Source: W0P28-013 sp964570565 (GTDB taxonomy: Bacteria > Bacteroidota > Bacteroidia > Bacteroidales > Paludibacteraceae). From it: a DNA stretch of 64,000 nt. Shown one piece after another: positions 33,373-42,534 of the stretch. The DNA lies in contig CAZMYT010000002.1 of assembly GCA_964570565.1 (NCBI GenBank), positions 248,001 through 312,000 of the forward strand, written 5' to 3'. The notes below the pieces were generated by a model that was given only the letters and a program-made list of their open reading frames with translations, was not told the origin of the DNA and did not search any database. Numbering within the stretch: position 1 is the stretch's first letter; each line of letters starts with the position of its first letter. A program made the position numbers and the translations under genes.

Positions 33373-34968
33373 ATGGAAAAATTGGATTTAAGCAAGTATG
33401 GAATTTCCGGTAATTTCGAAGTGTTGCACAACCCAACTTACGAAGAGTTGTTTCAAGCCGAAATGGATCCTGCTAACGAAGGTTTCGAAAAAGGAGTGTT
33501 GACCACTACAGGTGCTGTATCTGTTGATACTGGTAAATTTACAGGTCGTTCTCCTAAAGATAAATTTATCGTATTGGACGATACTACACGCGATACTATG
33601 TGGTGGGATGGTACTATTAACCGCCCAACAACTCCTGAAGTATTTGATCACTGTAAAGATCTTGTAACTAAACAACTTTCTACTGCAAAAACTCTTTATG
33701 TAGTAGATACATTCTGCGGAACTAACGAAGACACTCGTATGAAAGTGCGTTTCGTTATGGAGGTTGCATGGCAAGCTCACTTCGTAACTAACATGTTTAT
33801 TCGTCCTTCACACTACGAATTGGCTAACTATGGTGAACCTGATTTCGTATGTTTGAACGGTTCAAAAACTGTTAATCCAAACTGGAAAGAACAAGGTTTA
33901 AATTCAGAAGTGTTTACTTTGTTTGATCTTACTCGCAAAATGCAAGTTATTGGTGGTACTTGGTATGGTGGTGAAATGAAAAAAGGTATTTTTGCTTTGA
34001 TGAACTACTATTTACCATTGAAAGGTATTGCTTCAATGCACTGCTCTGCTAACGTAGGTGCAGAAGGCGATGTTGCTATTTTCTTCGGTCTTTCTGGAAC
34101 AGGTAAAACGACTCTTTCTGCTGACCCAAAACGTTATTTGATTGGCGATGACGAACATGGTTGGGATAATCATGGTGTATTTAACTACGAAGGTGGTTGT
34201 TATGCTAAAGTAATTGATTTGGAAAAAGATAAAGAACCAGATATTTGGCGTGCTATCCGTCGTGATGCATTGTTGGAAAATGTAACTGTAAAAGCTGACG
34301 GTACTCCTGATTACACAGCTGCTGCTTCTAAAACAGAAAATACACGTGTTTCTTATCCTATTTATCATATTAGTAAAATAGTTTCTCCTTCACGTGCAGG
34401 ACATGCTAAGAAAATTATTTACTTGTCGGCTGACGCTTTCGGTGTTTTGCCTCCAGTATCTATTTTGGATGAAAAACAAGCACAATATCACTTCCTTTCT
34501 GGCTTTACTTCAAAATTAGCTGGTACTGAACGTGGTATCACTGAACCAGTTCCTTCTTTCTCTCCTGCCTTTGGTGAAGCATTCTTGACTTTACACCCAA
34601 CTATGTATGCAAAAACATTGATTGGTAAAGCTCACGAACATAACGCTAAAGTTTACTTGGTAAACACTGGTTGGAATGGTACTGGCAAACGTATTTCGTT
34701 GAAAAATACACGTGCTATCATCGATGCTATCATCGACGGTTCAATTGAAAAAGCAGAAACAATTCACATTCCAATTTTGAATTTGACTGCTCCTAAAGCA
34801 TTAAATAATGTAGAGACAGAAATCCTTGACCCACGTAACACGTATGCCGATGTTGCAGAATGGGAAACTAAAGCAAAATCACTTGCAGCGAAGTATCTTA
34901 AAAACTTCGAACAATATTGCGATAATGACGATGCAAAAGCGTTGATTTCTGCTGGACCTCAATTATAA
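33373..34968 (+). CDS. pckA: phosphoenolpyruvate carboxykinase (ATP)
   Basis: 531 aa, full length. It has substrate-binding FTGRSPKDKFIV, the kinase P-loop FGLSGTGKTTLS, metal site GDDEHGWD and VNTGWNGTGKRISLK. The enzyme interconverts oxaloacetate + ATP and PEP + CO2 + ADP. In succinate- and propionate-producing Bacteroidales it usually runs toward oxaloacetate and saves ATP, which fits the NQR and Rnf operons nearby; that is inference. Its codon use is cleaner than that of its neighbours, suggesting high expression. Monocistronic. Confidence 0.97.
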   Translation: MEKLDLSKYGISGNFEVLHNPTYEELFQAEMDPANEGFEKGVLTTTGAVSVDTGKFTGRSPKDKFIVLDDTTRDTMWWDGTINRPTTPEVFDHCKDLVTKQLSTAKTLYVVDTFCGTNEDTRMKVRFVMEVAWQAHFVTNMFIRPSHYELANYGEPDFVCLNGSKTVNPNWKEQGLNSEVFTLFDLTRKMQVIGGTWYGGEMKKGIFALMNYYLPLKGIASMHCSANVGAEGDVAIFFGLSGTGKTTLSADPKRYLIGDDEHGWDNHGVFNYEGGCYAKVIDLEKDKEPDIWRAIRRDALLENVTVKADGTPDYTAAASKTENTRVSYPIYHISKIVSPSRAGHAKKIIYLSADAFGVLPPVSILDEKQAQYHFLSGFTSKLAGTERGITEPVPSFSPAFGEAFLTLHPTMYAKTLIGKAHEHNAKVYLVNTGWNGTGKRISLKNTRAIIDAIIDGSIEKAETIHIPILNLTAPKALNNVETEILDPRNTYADVAEWETKAKSLAAKYLKNFEQYCDNDDAKALISAGPQL

Positions 34969-34991
34969 TTGTTCATAAAGTCCATAACTCT

Positions 34992-35028
34992 AGACCATCT
35001 CTTTTTAAAGGGGTGGTCTTTTTTTTGT
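34992..35028 (+). terminator. pckA terminator
   Basis: AGACCATC and GGTGGTCT arms (including G-T pairs) around an A/T-rich loop are followed by eight or more T residues. Confidence 0.75.
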
Positions 35029-35040
35029 TCACAAAAACTA

Positions 35041-35072
35041 TTTGTGCATATCCGCTTAAAAGTGTATTTTTG
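35041..35072 (+). promoter_or_regulatory. promoter of the LolC/E-type permease gene
   Basis: TTTG at 35041-35044, 20 bases, then TATTTTTG at 35065-35072. The G is only seven bases before the ATG at 35080, so the mRNA should be nearly leaderless. Longer in-frame starts cross the promoter and are unlikely. Confidence 0.7.
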
Positions 35073-35079
35073 TAGCTGT

Positions 35080-36324
35080 ATGAATTTGGAATATTTTATA
35101 GCAAAACGATTACATTTTAGTGGGGAAGGACATCGACGTATGTCGCGCCCTGCTGTGCGTATTGCTACACTTGGTATCGCTGTTGGACTCGCCGTGATGC
35201 TTGTAGCGGTTTCTATTGTCGTAGGATTTAAGCAAGAAGTGAGCAACCAAATTATTGGATTTGGTTCGCATATACAAGTAGCGAATTATGGTAGTTCTAA
35301 TAATTATGAAACCGAACCAATAGCTCCTTCGGATTCCATTTTAACTGTTTTGCGCTCTTTGCCTCATGTGCAACATGTACAAGAAGTAGCTACCAAGCCA
35401 GGTATTGTCAAAACTGAGGACGATTTTCACGGTGTGGTTTTGAAAGGTGTGAATAACAGTTTTGATTGGCATTTTTTTAAACGGAATTTGGTGGCAGGCG
35501 ACACGCTCGTGTATAATGATAGCGTGCTTACTAATGATGTGTTGATTTCACAAGCGATAGCAAATCTTTTACATTTGGAAGTGGGCGATCGATTTTTGAC
35601 CTATTTTATAACAGATCCTGTACGCGCTCGCAAATTTAAAGTTCGCGGTATTTATCAAACTACTTTTGCTGATTATGATAATTTGTTTTTGATAACAGAC
35701 ATTCGGCACATTCAAACATTGAATCATTGGGATACTACCCAAATGAGTCAGTTGGAAATTTTAGTGGATGATTTTTCTAAAGTAGATGAGGTTGAAAATA
35801 CTGTTTTTCGTTCTATCGCTAATCGATACGATAATGAGGGCACATTTTATCAATCGCGCACTATAAAAGAGTTGGTTCCCCGCGTGTTCGAATGGCTCGA
35901 TATGCTTGATATTAACGCTTGGGTTATTTTAATGCTAATGCTTGTTGTGGCGGGCTTTAATATGATTTCGGGATTGCTCATTCTTATTTTGGAACGAACA
36001 AATACTATTGGCATGCTTAAATCGATGGGTGCTTACAATTGGTCTATTCGCAAAATCTTTTTATATCAATCGCTCTTTTTAATTGGCAAAGGCATGCTTT
36101 GGGGTAATATCATTGGCGTATCACTTATTTTAGTACAATATTTTACGCATGTTATTCCGCTTGATGCATCTATGTATTATGTGAGTTATGTGCCGGTTTC
36201 TCTGAATATTTTGTATTGGTTTTTGTTAAATGTTGGCACCGTTATTTTGTCGTTGGCTATGCTGATTTTACCATCTTATTTGATTACACGAATTATGCCC
36301 GCATCGGCCATCCGTTTTGATTAA
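35080..36324 (+). CDS. ABC transporter permease of the LolC/LolE/MacB-FtsX type
   Basis: 414 aa from the ATG at 35080 (MNLEYFIAKRLHF). One membrane helix near residues 33-55 is followed by a large periplasmic domain (VSNQIIGFGSHIQVANYGSS onward), then three C-terminal helices from about 285, with the FtsX-like GMLKSMGAYNWSIRKIFLYQ. LolCE proteins extract lipoproteins from the inner membrane together with LolD. No ATPase gene is adjacent, as is common in Bacteroidota. A second protein of the same type begins at 62728. Confidence 0.82.
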   Translation: MNLEYFIAKRLHFSGEGHRRMSRPAVRIATLGIAVGLAVMLVAVSIVVGFKQEVSNQIIGFGSHIQVANYGSSNNYETEPIAPSDSILTVLRSLPHVQHVQEVATKPGIVKTEDDFHGVVLKGVNNSFDWHFFKRNLVAGDTLVYNDSVLTNDVLISQAIANLLHLEVGDRFLTYFITDPVRARKFKVRGIYQTTFADYDNLFLITDIRHIQTLNHWDTTQMSQLEILVDDFSKVDEVENTVFRSIANRYDNEGTFYQSRTIKELVPRVFEWLDMLDINAWVILMLMLVVAGFNMISGLLILILERTNTIGMLKSMGAYNWSIRKIFLYQSLFLIGKGMLWGNIIGVSLILVQYFTHVIPLDASMYYVSYVPVSLNILYWFLLNVGTVILSLAMLILPSYLITRIMPASAIRFD

Positions 36325-36358
36325 AAAGATATTAAAAAATATTAATTAGCCTAAAATT

Positions 36359-36388
36359 TTGAAAATTTACAAAAAGGTAGTACCTTTG
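36359..36388 (+). promoter_or_regulatory. promoter of the winged-helix gene
   Basis: TTG at 36359-36361 and TACCTTTG at 36381-36388 are 19 bases apart; the ATG at 36435 follows. Confidence 0.65.
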
Positions 36389-36434
36389 CACTCACATAAA
36401 GTAATACGTTTTTAGTCATAAAAATTTTACAACT

Positions 36435-36629
36435 ATGAAAGAAAAAATAGGCATGAATGCTGGCATCGTTTGGAATGTTTTGAACGAAGGTCCAAAAGAT
36501 TTGAAAGCTTTAAAGAAAGCCACAAAATTGAGTGAAAAAGATTTATATGCAGCTCTTGGCTGGTTAGCACGCGAAGAAAAAGTGGCATTCACTGAAACTG
36601 AAACTGATGTTTTGATTAGTTTAATCTAA
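36435..36629 (+). CDS. small winged-helix protein (DUF2582-like)
   Basis: 64 aa, complete. IVWNVLNEGPKDLKALKKAT, then LSEKDLYAALGWLAREEKV, forms a helix-turn-helix plus wing typical of the short DUF2582/wHTH_10 proteins of Bacteroidota. There is no effector domain. A DNA- or protein-binding role is likely but no target is known. Own promoter and terminator. Confidence 0.8.
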   Translation: MKEKIGMNAGIVWNVLNEGPKDLKALKKATKLSEKDLYAALGWLAREEKVAFTETETDVLISLI

Positions 36630-36646
36630 TTGAGAATTGTAATTTT

Positions 36647-36685
36647 AAAAGAGCGCTTACTCATCATGTGTAAGCGCTCTTTTTT
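36647..36685. terminator. bidirectional terminator between the winged-helix gene and the giant T9SS gene
   Basis: AAAAGAGCGCTTAC and GTAAGCGCTCTTTT pair perfectly around nine bases, with flanking A and T runs. Confidence 0.88.
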
Positions 36686-36687
36686 GA

Positions 36688-39600
36688 TTAATTTCGAATG
36701 ATTAGTTTGTGTGACTCGCTATGAGAACCATAATCAATCATCAGCAAATAGACGCCGTTGCTGATTTTAGGTAGCGTTAAGTGTTCGTTGGCTGACGGCC
36801 ATGATTCAATTTTACGTCCCAACATATCGACTAGGTAAGCTGACGTGTTTTCGGGAATATTATTGATGTAGATGTTGCCATTAGTGTAGCATACAGATAT
36901 TTCTGATGCGGTGTTAGATGGTATATTGGTTACTACTTTTGGCGTTAAATCAAAGGTAATGGTAAATCGGTTTGCAATGGTGACGCCGCTCGTTGTAAAA
37001 TTGACAGTATAGTTAGTTTGCATCAAATCGGTCTGCTGCTCGAGTAACATATCGTTTAGAATTACTGACGTGGCAGTTTGTCCAGCGCGTTTTTCCAATA
37101 CAAAATTAAACAGCCCTTTGTTGCCAATCCACACGCTTAATGGTACAGTTTGGGTTATTTTGGCTAGATGATTAAATTCTAGACCATATCCTCCTGTTGT
37201 ACTGTAGAGCTGTGGATAGTGGTTTTGTTCCAGCATTTTCGATAAATCTTTATTGATTTCATAGGTATCATGCCCATCTTCGGCTAGTATAAAACAGGTG
37301 CGTTCCGAATAATTTTGATTTTTGAGATAAAGATAGTAATATTCGTCTGGTACTTGTTCTGCTGCCAAACGTAAAGGTGCGTGTTGGGCATCGGTTACGT
37401 TTCCAAAGTTTATATTGCCGTGATATTGGATAAAATACGATTGGAAATGTGGAATGTTATAATCCGCAGCTAAGTAACCAACAAATCCATAAACACTATC
37501 GTTGGCATCGGCTTTTTGACCTTCGTGACGAATAATGTAAGTGGGGCCAGTAGCTTTATTGAATGTAAATGATGGTTGCCCCATTAAATACCAATCCTGA
37601 TTTGATTTACGATACGTATGTTCGGTTGTGTAATCGGGGAAGGCACTGAATGATAAGGCTGTGTCAGGCAGAAACGTGCTTGAACGATATAAATTGGCTG
37701 CTTCTGTTGAAAAGAGGAAGCCACTGTGTATAGAAGGGAAATTAATAGTCACTTCACCTTGATTGTTGAGTTCGGTTTGTATGCTGCTATTAGTAGAAAA
37801 GCCCAGCGAATAACCTACATTGGCAAACAGCGTGTCACTGACTGATAAATAAGCCCAGTTGGTACCATTCAAAAAACCATCTTTGGCTCGTTTGGCTGTA
37901 TTATATTCGCGAATTATATATTTTTGTCCATAACCATCGAGTCCATATAAATCTTTTATGGTCACATCGTATGGTAATGCCACCCAATGCCAATAGCCAA
38001 ACTCTCCTGTTTTATAGGTCTTTCGTACTACTATTCGTCCATTTAATTGTATAGAACAATTGTCGGTTACTAAGCCAGCAGCTCCATATTCGTTTGAAAT
38101 AAATACGGCGTCAGCATTTATGGTATCGGTTACAGTTGCTTCGTAGAGTGGATTGTGGTCTGATGCGCTCGGGTCATCTGTAGGCAGCCATCCGTACGTA
38201 AGACGATTTGTCTTATAGTCAAATGTGGCACGCACTCGTTTACCGTTGAGTTTACAGTTGATTGTATTTAATGTGCTATAGGTAGTTGGTCCTTCCCATT
38301 CATTTTGCCCAATGACGTTAATGGTGTTGGGTGCAGATTCAAACGTGTATTCATACATCCAATCTTTTCGGTCGATCGGTGTTTGACCACCAATGGTTAG
38401 GGTTGATGTTACTAATTGATAGCGTGTTAAAATGTTTGTTTGCTTGTTGTATGCAAAGCGAACGCCAGCTGCATTATACTTGCCGCTTCCTGATACAATA
38501 TAATCATCCGTAAAGTCACTGATGGCACTATTGTATAAATTCCCCACTTGTGCTTTCAGGTTTGTGCCTCCTGGTAAACTTATCCATTTTACCCAATAGT
38601 GGTCGTATGTGTCTGAGAATAAGTCTGGTCCTGCCACGTATTTGGTGAAAAAGGTCATTTTGTTGTCTTTTGACGTGTCTAAATAGTTACTCCAACCTCC
38701 TGTGGCAATATCTGTGCGTATGAAAAAGTTGCCTGTGTATTCACTGAGCGCTCCAAGTGTTTCGGTGGCAAATGTAAATGGCACTTGAACTACGGTGCTG
38801 TCGGTTGTGAATGTTACCTCGCTTATGTAATTCCAGGAATTACCTTCCCATTGTTTTAATGTAATTGGACTGTTTTTGAACGTATATAGCGAAAAAATGC
38901 CATCACTGTTGAGTTCATTGGAATAGTAAGTTTTTCCTCCCGATGTTACTTCGAGTCTATATGATGTGGCCGCAGTGGTGAAAGTTTCGGTGTTAGTGGA
39001 TAATGTAATTCCTAGTCCGTTGTTGATATAGGCTTTGTAGTAATACGTTGTGTTGAGCGATAATCCAGAGAGTTGATAATTGAAGTTTGTGATGGCAGAA
39101 TCGCCTTGTACTATTTTTGTACCCGTTGTAAAATCGCTTAAATTAGTGGTGCTATAAAAGAAACCTTGTTCTTTAGGCAAAACACCTCCATTACTCGATA
39201 TGGAGCCATTAATCATAGCAGTACTTCCTGTCACATTTGTAGCCGCGGTAGCTAATACTACTGGTTTATTGACTACTAAAACAACGGCACTGTCAGCCGC
39301 CGTTTCGCAACTTCCTACGCTCGGTGATTCTAGTTTTATGGTGTAACTCCCGATGTTTGCTGGTGCGTTATATGTTGGTGTAAGCGTGCCCGATGTTGTA
39401 CTCAAAGACCCGCCGTTACAGCTCCAACTGTAATTGCCAGTTGCTTGAGCATTACTGATGGTAAAAGTACTATCAGGTGTTACACAATAATTTTTTGTGC
39501 TTAAAGTGGCAGTTGGTAAGTTGTTATTGTAAGTCACACTAATAGTGGTGGATGCGTTACATATTCCATTTGAATCGGTTACGGTAACCGTATATGTCTG

Positions 39601-41655
39601 GTTATTTGTGCCCGTAAAGAGAGGCTGTGCTTTACTCGGATCGTCCAAACCTGTGGCAGGGGACCAACTATACAAAGCACCTGTTGGGATTGAGCCGCTG
39701 GCTGCCGTAATACTTGGTAAGGTTTTGTCCGCATCACAATAATTGATGGTTAAGGAATTTGTATTTAAGGTAAACGGATTATCGCAAAAGAGTGGACATG
39801 CGCTTGTTGATACCGTCTTTTTTTCTGTCGTGTTAGCGCTTAATGCATAACAAGTTGATGTGGTAATTGGTGCTGCTAAATCGCTAGTTTGAGTATTATA
39901 ACCATTAGCGCTATTCCATGCACCACCGTCTACGAAAATCACATATAACGAGGTTGTATCAACATTCATGGTGTACGACCACCAAGTTTTACCTTGATAA
40001 TCTGCTCCTAATGACGTCATGGCTTTAAATGCACCATCGCTAGTGGTGCCATTTACGTTGTATGCGAATAGATACATTGTACTACTCCAATTGTCAGGTT
40101 GCTTTACCTTCAATGTTATAGGTTCTCGTACGTTCACTGTCGCAAAGGCTGTGTCGGCTGGACAGTTACCTACTGCTGGCGAAATCAATTTGATGGTGTA
40201 ATTACCTATGTTTGCTGGAGCTGTGTAAGTAGGCGTTAGTGTGCCTGTTGTTGCGCTGAATGAACCGCCTGTTGCCTCCCATTTATACGAACCATTAGCA
40301 CTGGCTCCACTTATGGCAATTTCGCTTTCTGGTTCTACAATGTAGTTTGTTGTGGTAAGGCTCGATGTTGGTGTATTATCACTATAATTAATAGACACAT
40401 TAGCTGATGCTAAACACAATGTTTCATTTTGGTTGGTAATGGTAACCGTATAGACTTGATTACTATTACCGGTAAAAGTTGGTTGTGCTATATTTGTTGC
40501 TGATAAACCAGTTGCTGGCGACCATGCATATTGTGGATTCGCTGGTATAGAGCCACTTGTGGCTATTACTTGTGGCATAGCTTTGTTTACATCACAACTG
40601 TTAATAGTGATGCTCGTATCCTTGAGCGTGAATGGCGCAGAACAGCTTGCCGCACTCGTTTCAAATGATCCTTGTGTCGAATAGGTTGTACCAATGGAGT
40701 TGGTTGCATAAGCTTTGATGTAATAGGTTGTGCCAGCATTAAGCCCCGATAATGTTTTGCTGAAAGCCCCAGTTGTATTGCTCGTTCCTACTTGAACTTT
40801 AGTGCCTGCACCATCACCAAATCCATTACTGGTGCTATAGTAAAATCCATAATCAGTAATATTGACTCCACCGTTAGTACTGATGTTTCCATTAAGTGTG
40901 GCTTGTGTGTCGGTAATTGATGAAGTGGCGGATAACGTAACTCCAGTTGGTTTAGAATTGAATGTAGCCGAAATGGTTGTATTGCTTCTTACTACATAAG
41001 TATTCCCAGAGTTAAAAGCTCCTCCGTTTACAGTAAGTGTATTTAAAGCATAACCGCTATTAGCTGTGGCTGTTACGGTAATAATACACGTAGGAACAAC
41101 GCTCCCGCCAGAAGATACATTTTGTCCTGTTTGTCCTGAAGGGTTAGTGTAAGTAACACTAATGCTCCCTCCTGTTGGCTGAGAATAAGTAACCGTATAA
41201 TTGACCAATCCCGTGGATGCACTTGTAGTATAATAGGTACAACATCCATCTGTGTTATTTACGCCTGCTGGGATTAGTGTATAATCACTTGATACACTGT
41301 ATCCTTGATATACTGTAGATCCTGTTACTTGATAAGAATCTCCTGTACATACGTTATAAATACTGTTCCCATTGGTCCAAGCAGCATTATTTGCAATAGC
41401 AAATGCTTCATAGCCTCCCCATGAAGGTATGGTGTATGTATATAAATTTTGTGTTCCTGTTACTTTTGACATGAGGTATGCACTATTCCAAGTAGTATGC
41501 CCAACTCGGATATAGGCTTGCGACCAATTGGTAACCGTATTGTCAAAGTAGATTATCTTTCCATTGGTAAAATCCCAAGCTTTGGCAGATTGGCTCCATG
41601 CACCAGCAATAATTAAGAGTAGGCCAGTGGTGATGAGTTTAAATTGACGTTTCAT
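36688..41655 (-). CDS. giant multidomain surface protein with T9SS tail
   Basis: 1655 aa from the ATG at 41655 (MKRQFKLITTG). Signal peptide 1-26. The next ~100 residues (KIIYFDNTVTNWSQAYIRVG, then YEAFAIANN) resemble starch-binding modules of the CBM26 kind. A beta-repeat segment (ITVTATANSGYALNTLTVNG) and fibronectin-III-like modules follow (TDTQATLNGNISTNGGVNIT near 265 and a related copy near 815). Two copies of a ~170-residue PKD-like module lie between. The last ~75 residues are a T9SS sorting tail (SAYLVDMLGRKIESW, NGVYLLMIDYG). No catalytic domain is recognised, so an adhesin or glycan-binding role is likely. The longer frame upstream overlaps the preceding gene and is rejected. Confidence 0.8.
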   Translation of the reverse strand: MKRQFKLITTGLLLIIAGAWSQSAKAWDFTNGKIIYFDNTVTNWSQAYIRVGHTTWNSAYLMSKVTGTQNLYTYTIPSWGGYEAFAIANNAAWTNGNSIYNVCTGDSYQVTGSTVYQGYSVSSDYTLIPAGVNNTDGCCTYYTTSASTGLVNYTVTYSQPTGGSISVTYTNPSGQTGQNVSSGGSVVPTCIITVTATANSGYALNTLTVNGGAFNSGNTYVVRSNTTISATFNSKPTGVTLSATSSITDTQATLNGNISTNGGVNITDYGFYYSTSNGFGDGAGTKVQVGTSNTTGAFSKTLSGLNAGTTYYIKAYATNSIGTTYSTQGSFETSAASCSAPFTLKDTSITINSCDVNKAMPQVIATSGSIPANPQYAWSPATGLSATNIAQPTFTGNSNQVYTVTITNQNETLCLASANVSINYSDNTPTSSLTTTNYIVEPESEIAISGASANGSYKWEATGGSFSATTGTLTPTYTAPANIGNYTIKLISPAVGNCPADTAFATVNVREPITLKVKQPDNWSSTMYLFAYNVNGTTSDGAFKAMTSLGADYQGKTWWSYTMNVDTTSLYVIFVDGGAWNSANGYNTQTSDLAAPITTSTCYALSANTTEKKTVSTSACPLFCDNPFTLNTNSLTINYCDADKTLPSITAASGSIPTGALYSWSPATGLDDPSKAQPLFTGTNNQTYTVTVTDSNGICNASTTISVTYNNNLPTATLSTKNYCVTPDSTFTISNAQATGNYSWSCNGGSLSTTSGTLTPTYNAPANIGSYTIKLESPSVGSCETAADSAVVLVVNKPVVLATAATNVTGSTAMINGSISSNGGVLPKEQGFFYSTTNLSDFTTGTKIVQGDSAITNFNYQLSGLSLNTTYYYKAYINNGLGITLSTNTETFTTAATSYRLEVTSGGKTYYSNELNSDGIFSLYTFKNSPITLKQWEGNSWNYISEVTFTTDSTVVQVPFTFATETLGALSEYTGNFFIRTDIATGGWSNYLDTSKDNKMTFFTKYVAGPDLFSDTYDHYWVKWISLPGGTNLKAQVGNLYNSAISDFTDDYIVSGSGKYNAAGVRFAYNKQTNILTRYQLVTSTLTIGGQTPIDRKDWMYEYTFESAPNTINVIGQNEWEGPTTYSTLNTINCKLNGKRVRATFDYKTNRLTYGWLPTDDPSASDHNPLYEATVTDTINADAVFISNEYGAAGLVTDNCSIQLNGRIVVRKTYKTGEFGYWHWVALPYDVTIKDLYGLDGYGQKYIIREYNTAKRAKDGFLNGTNWAYLSVSDTLFANVGYSLGFSTNSSIQTELNNQGEVTINFPSIHSGFLFSTEAANLYRSSTFLPDTALSFSAFPDYTTEHTYRKSNQDWYLMGQPSFTFNKATGPTYIIRHEGQKADANDSVYGFVGYLAADYNIPHFQSYFIQYHGNINFGNVTDAQHAPLRLAAEQVPDEYYYLYLKNQNYSERTCFILAEDGHDTYEINKDLSKMLEQNHYPQLYSTTGGYGLEFNHLAKITQTVPLSVWIGNKGLFNFVLEKRAGQTATSVILNDMLLEQQTDLMQTNYTVNFTTSGVTIANRFTITFDLTPKVVTNIPSNTASEISVCYTNGNIYINNIPENTSAYLVDMLGRKIESWPSANEHLTLPKISNGVYLLMIDYGSHSESHKLIIRN
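39274..39786 (-). repeat. second copy of the internal PKD-like module
   Basis: Encodes a module beginning NPFTLNTNSLTINYCDADK and containing YSWSPATGLDD and TLTPTYNAPANIGSYTIKL. It matches the copy at 40136-40648 in order and spacing. Boundaries are approximate. Confidence 0.7.
40136..40648 (-). repeat. first copy of the internal PKD-like module
   Basis: Encodes APFTLKDTSITINSCDVNK, YAWSPATGLSA and TLTPTYTAPANIGNYTIKL, parallel to the second copy and of about the same length (~513 bases). The copies have diverged, so the duplication is not recent. Confidence 0.7.
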
Positions 41656-42169
41656 GGTGGTTTGTTTTATATCGTAAATTCCGATGTTTTTTACTAAAAG
41701 TAGATAGAGCATATATAAAAATCAAAAAGCTCAATATTTCAAAGTCATTGTTAATTGGATATGGATCGTACCCAGGCTCTTCTTCTTCACCATCTCCCCA
41801 ATCAGTTGTGCCAAATTCAATGTCGCCACCTCCAAAATCAACGCCATTGGTAGATATTTGTGATGGAGGACAGAGTTCGTTTGTGGTGGTTGAAAATGGA
41901 TCAGAAATAATTGAAGAATAGTTGTGTTTTTGTTCTAGCGTGATGGACGCGATATCGGCTATTGGCGCGTAGATACGCGACTCATATTTTGAATAAGTAG
42001 CTTGCACATCATGTTCATTTGATAAGATAAAGTGAGATTCCAAAGATATAGTAGTAGGTAATTCTAAATCAATGTACCTAATTTTTGGGGTAGGCGCAAA
42101 ATAAGGAGTCGGATTGCTGTATGCATTCACTCCTATCCATAGTACAAGAAATGGCAACAAATCCTTCAT
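41639..42169 (-). CDS. short acidic secreted protein with a C-terminal membrane anchor
   Basis: 176 aa. N-terminal signal peptide (LLPFLVLWIGVNAYS). A polar mature part ends in a strongly acidic Gly/Pro-rich segment (GGGDIEFGTTDWGDGEEEE, then PGYDPYPINND), a hydrophobic stretch (FEILSFLIFIYALSTF) and a basic tail (SKKHRN). The order Pro/Gly-acidic, membrane helix, basic tail recalls C-terminal sorting signals of the PEP-CTERM kind, though no such motif is exact. It overlaps the start of the giant T9SS gene by 17 bases, so the two are probably cotranscribed. I do not recognise the family. Confidence 0.6.
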   Translation of the reverse strand: MKDLLPFLVLWIGVNAYSNPTPYFAPTPKIRYIDLELPTTISLESHFILSNEHDVQATYSKYESRIYAPIADIASITLEQKHNYSSIISDPFSTTTNELCPPSQISTNGVDFGGGDIEFGTTDWGDGEEEEPGYDPYPINNDFEILSFLIFIYALSTFSKKHRNLRYKTNHHETSI

Positions 42170-42400
42170 TTTTAAAGGTTTAAGTTGTAATCTTGGGTGC
42201 TAAATTTTAACTAAGAAAGACCAAAGGCAAATATCATTATTATTTTTAAAAAAAACAAAAATAATGTAACAAATTTCTATTTTTATGTTGTTTTGACGGT
42301 GTTTTTGTAAGGGATACGCTATTTTTTATTGTAAAAATAAAAAGATAAAATGGGTGTTATATCTTTTTATTGAGTGTGAATAGATTTAATTCTTTTTATC
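42170..42400. other. AT-rich intergenic DNA between the acidic anchored protein gene and speA
   Basis: The divergent gap is 365 bases in all. The first 230 bases hold A/T runs and no open frame or hairpin that I can support. No clean TAnnTTTG is seen for the minus-strand gene. Confidence 0.4.
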
Positions 42401-42432
42401 TTGTTGATTTTGAATATTTTTATGTAATTTTG
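42401..42432 (+). promoter_or_regulatory. promoter of speA
   Basis: TTGTTG at 42401-42406 and TAATTTTG at 42425-42432 (18-21 base spacer). The leader to the ATG at 42535 is about 95 bases. Confidence 0.55.
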
Positions 42433-42466
42433 CGGCGTGATTTGATTGAATTTATTTTTTTTGATA

Positions 42467-42517
42467 AATCTAAGTGAGTTAGATGTTTGTTTTTTTTACA
42501 ATCTAAATGAGTTGGAT
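42467..42517 (+). repeat. two tandem look-alike hairpins in the speA leader
   Basis: AATCTAAGTGAGTTAGAT (42467-42484) and AATCTAAATGAGTTGGAT (42500-42517) match at 16 of 18 bases, 33 bases apart. Each folds as ATCTA over TAGAT or TGGAT with a seven-base loop ending TGAGT. One stem change (A to G opposite T) keeps pairing as G-U. Confidence 0.6.
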
Positions 42518-42534
42518 TATTTAATTATTTCTTT

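Noticed and set aside
39274..40648. Repeats considered as a CRISPR-like or phase-variable array
   Set aside because: The copies are long, diverged and in frame; they encode protein modules, with no regular short repeat and spacer pattern.
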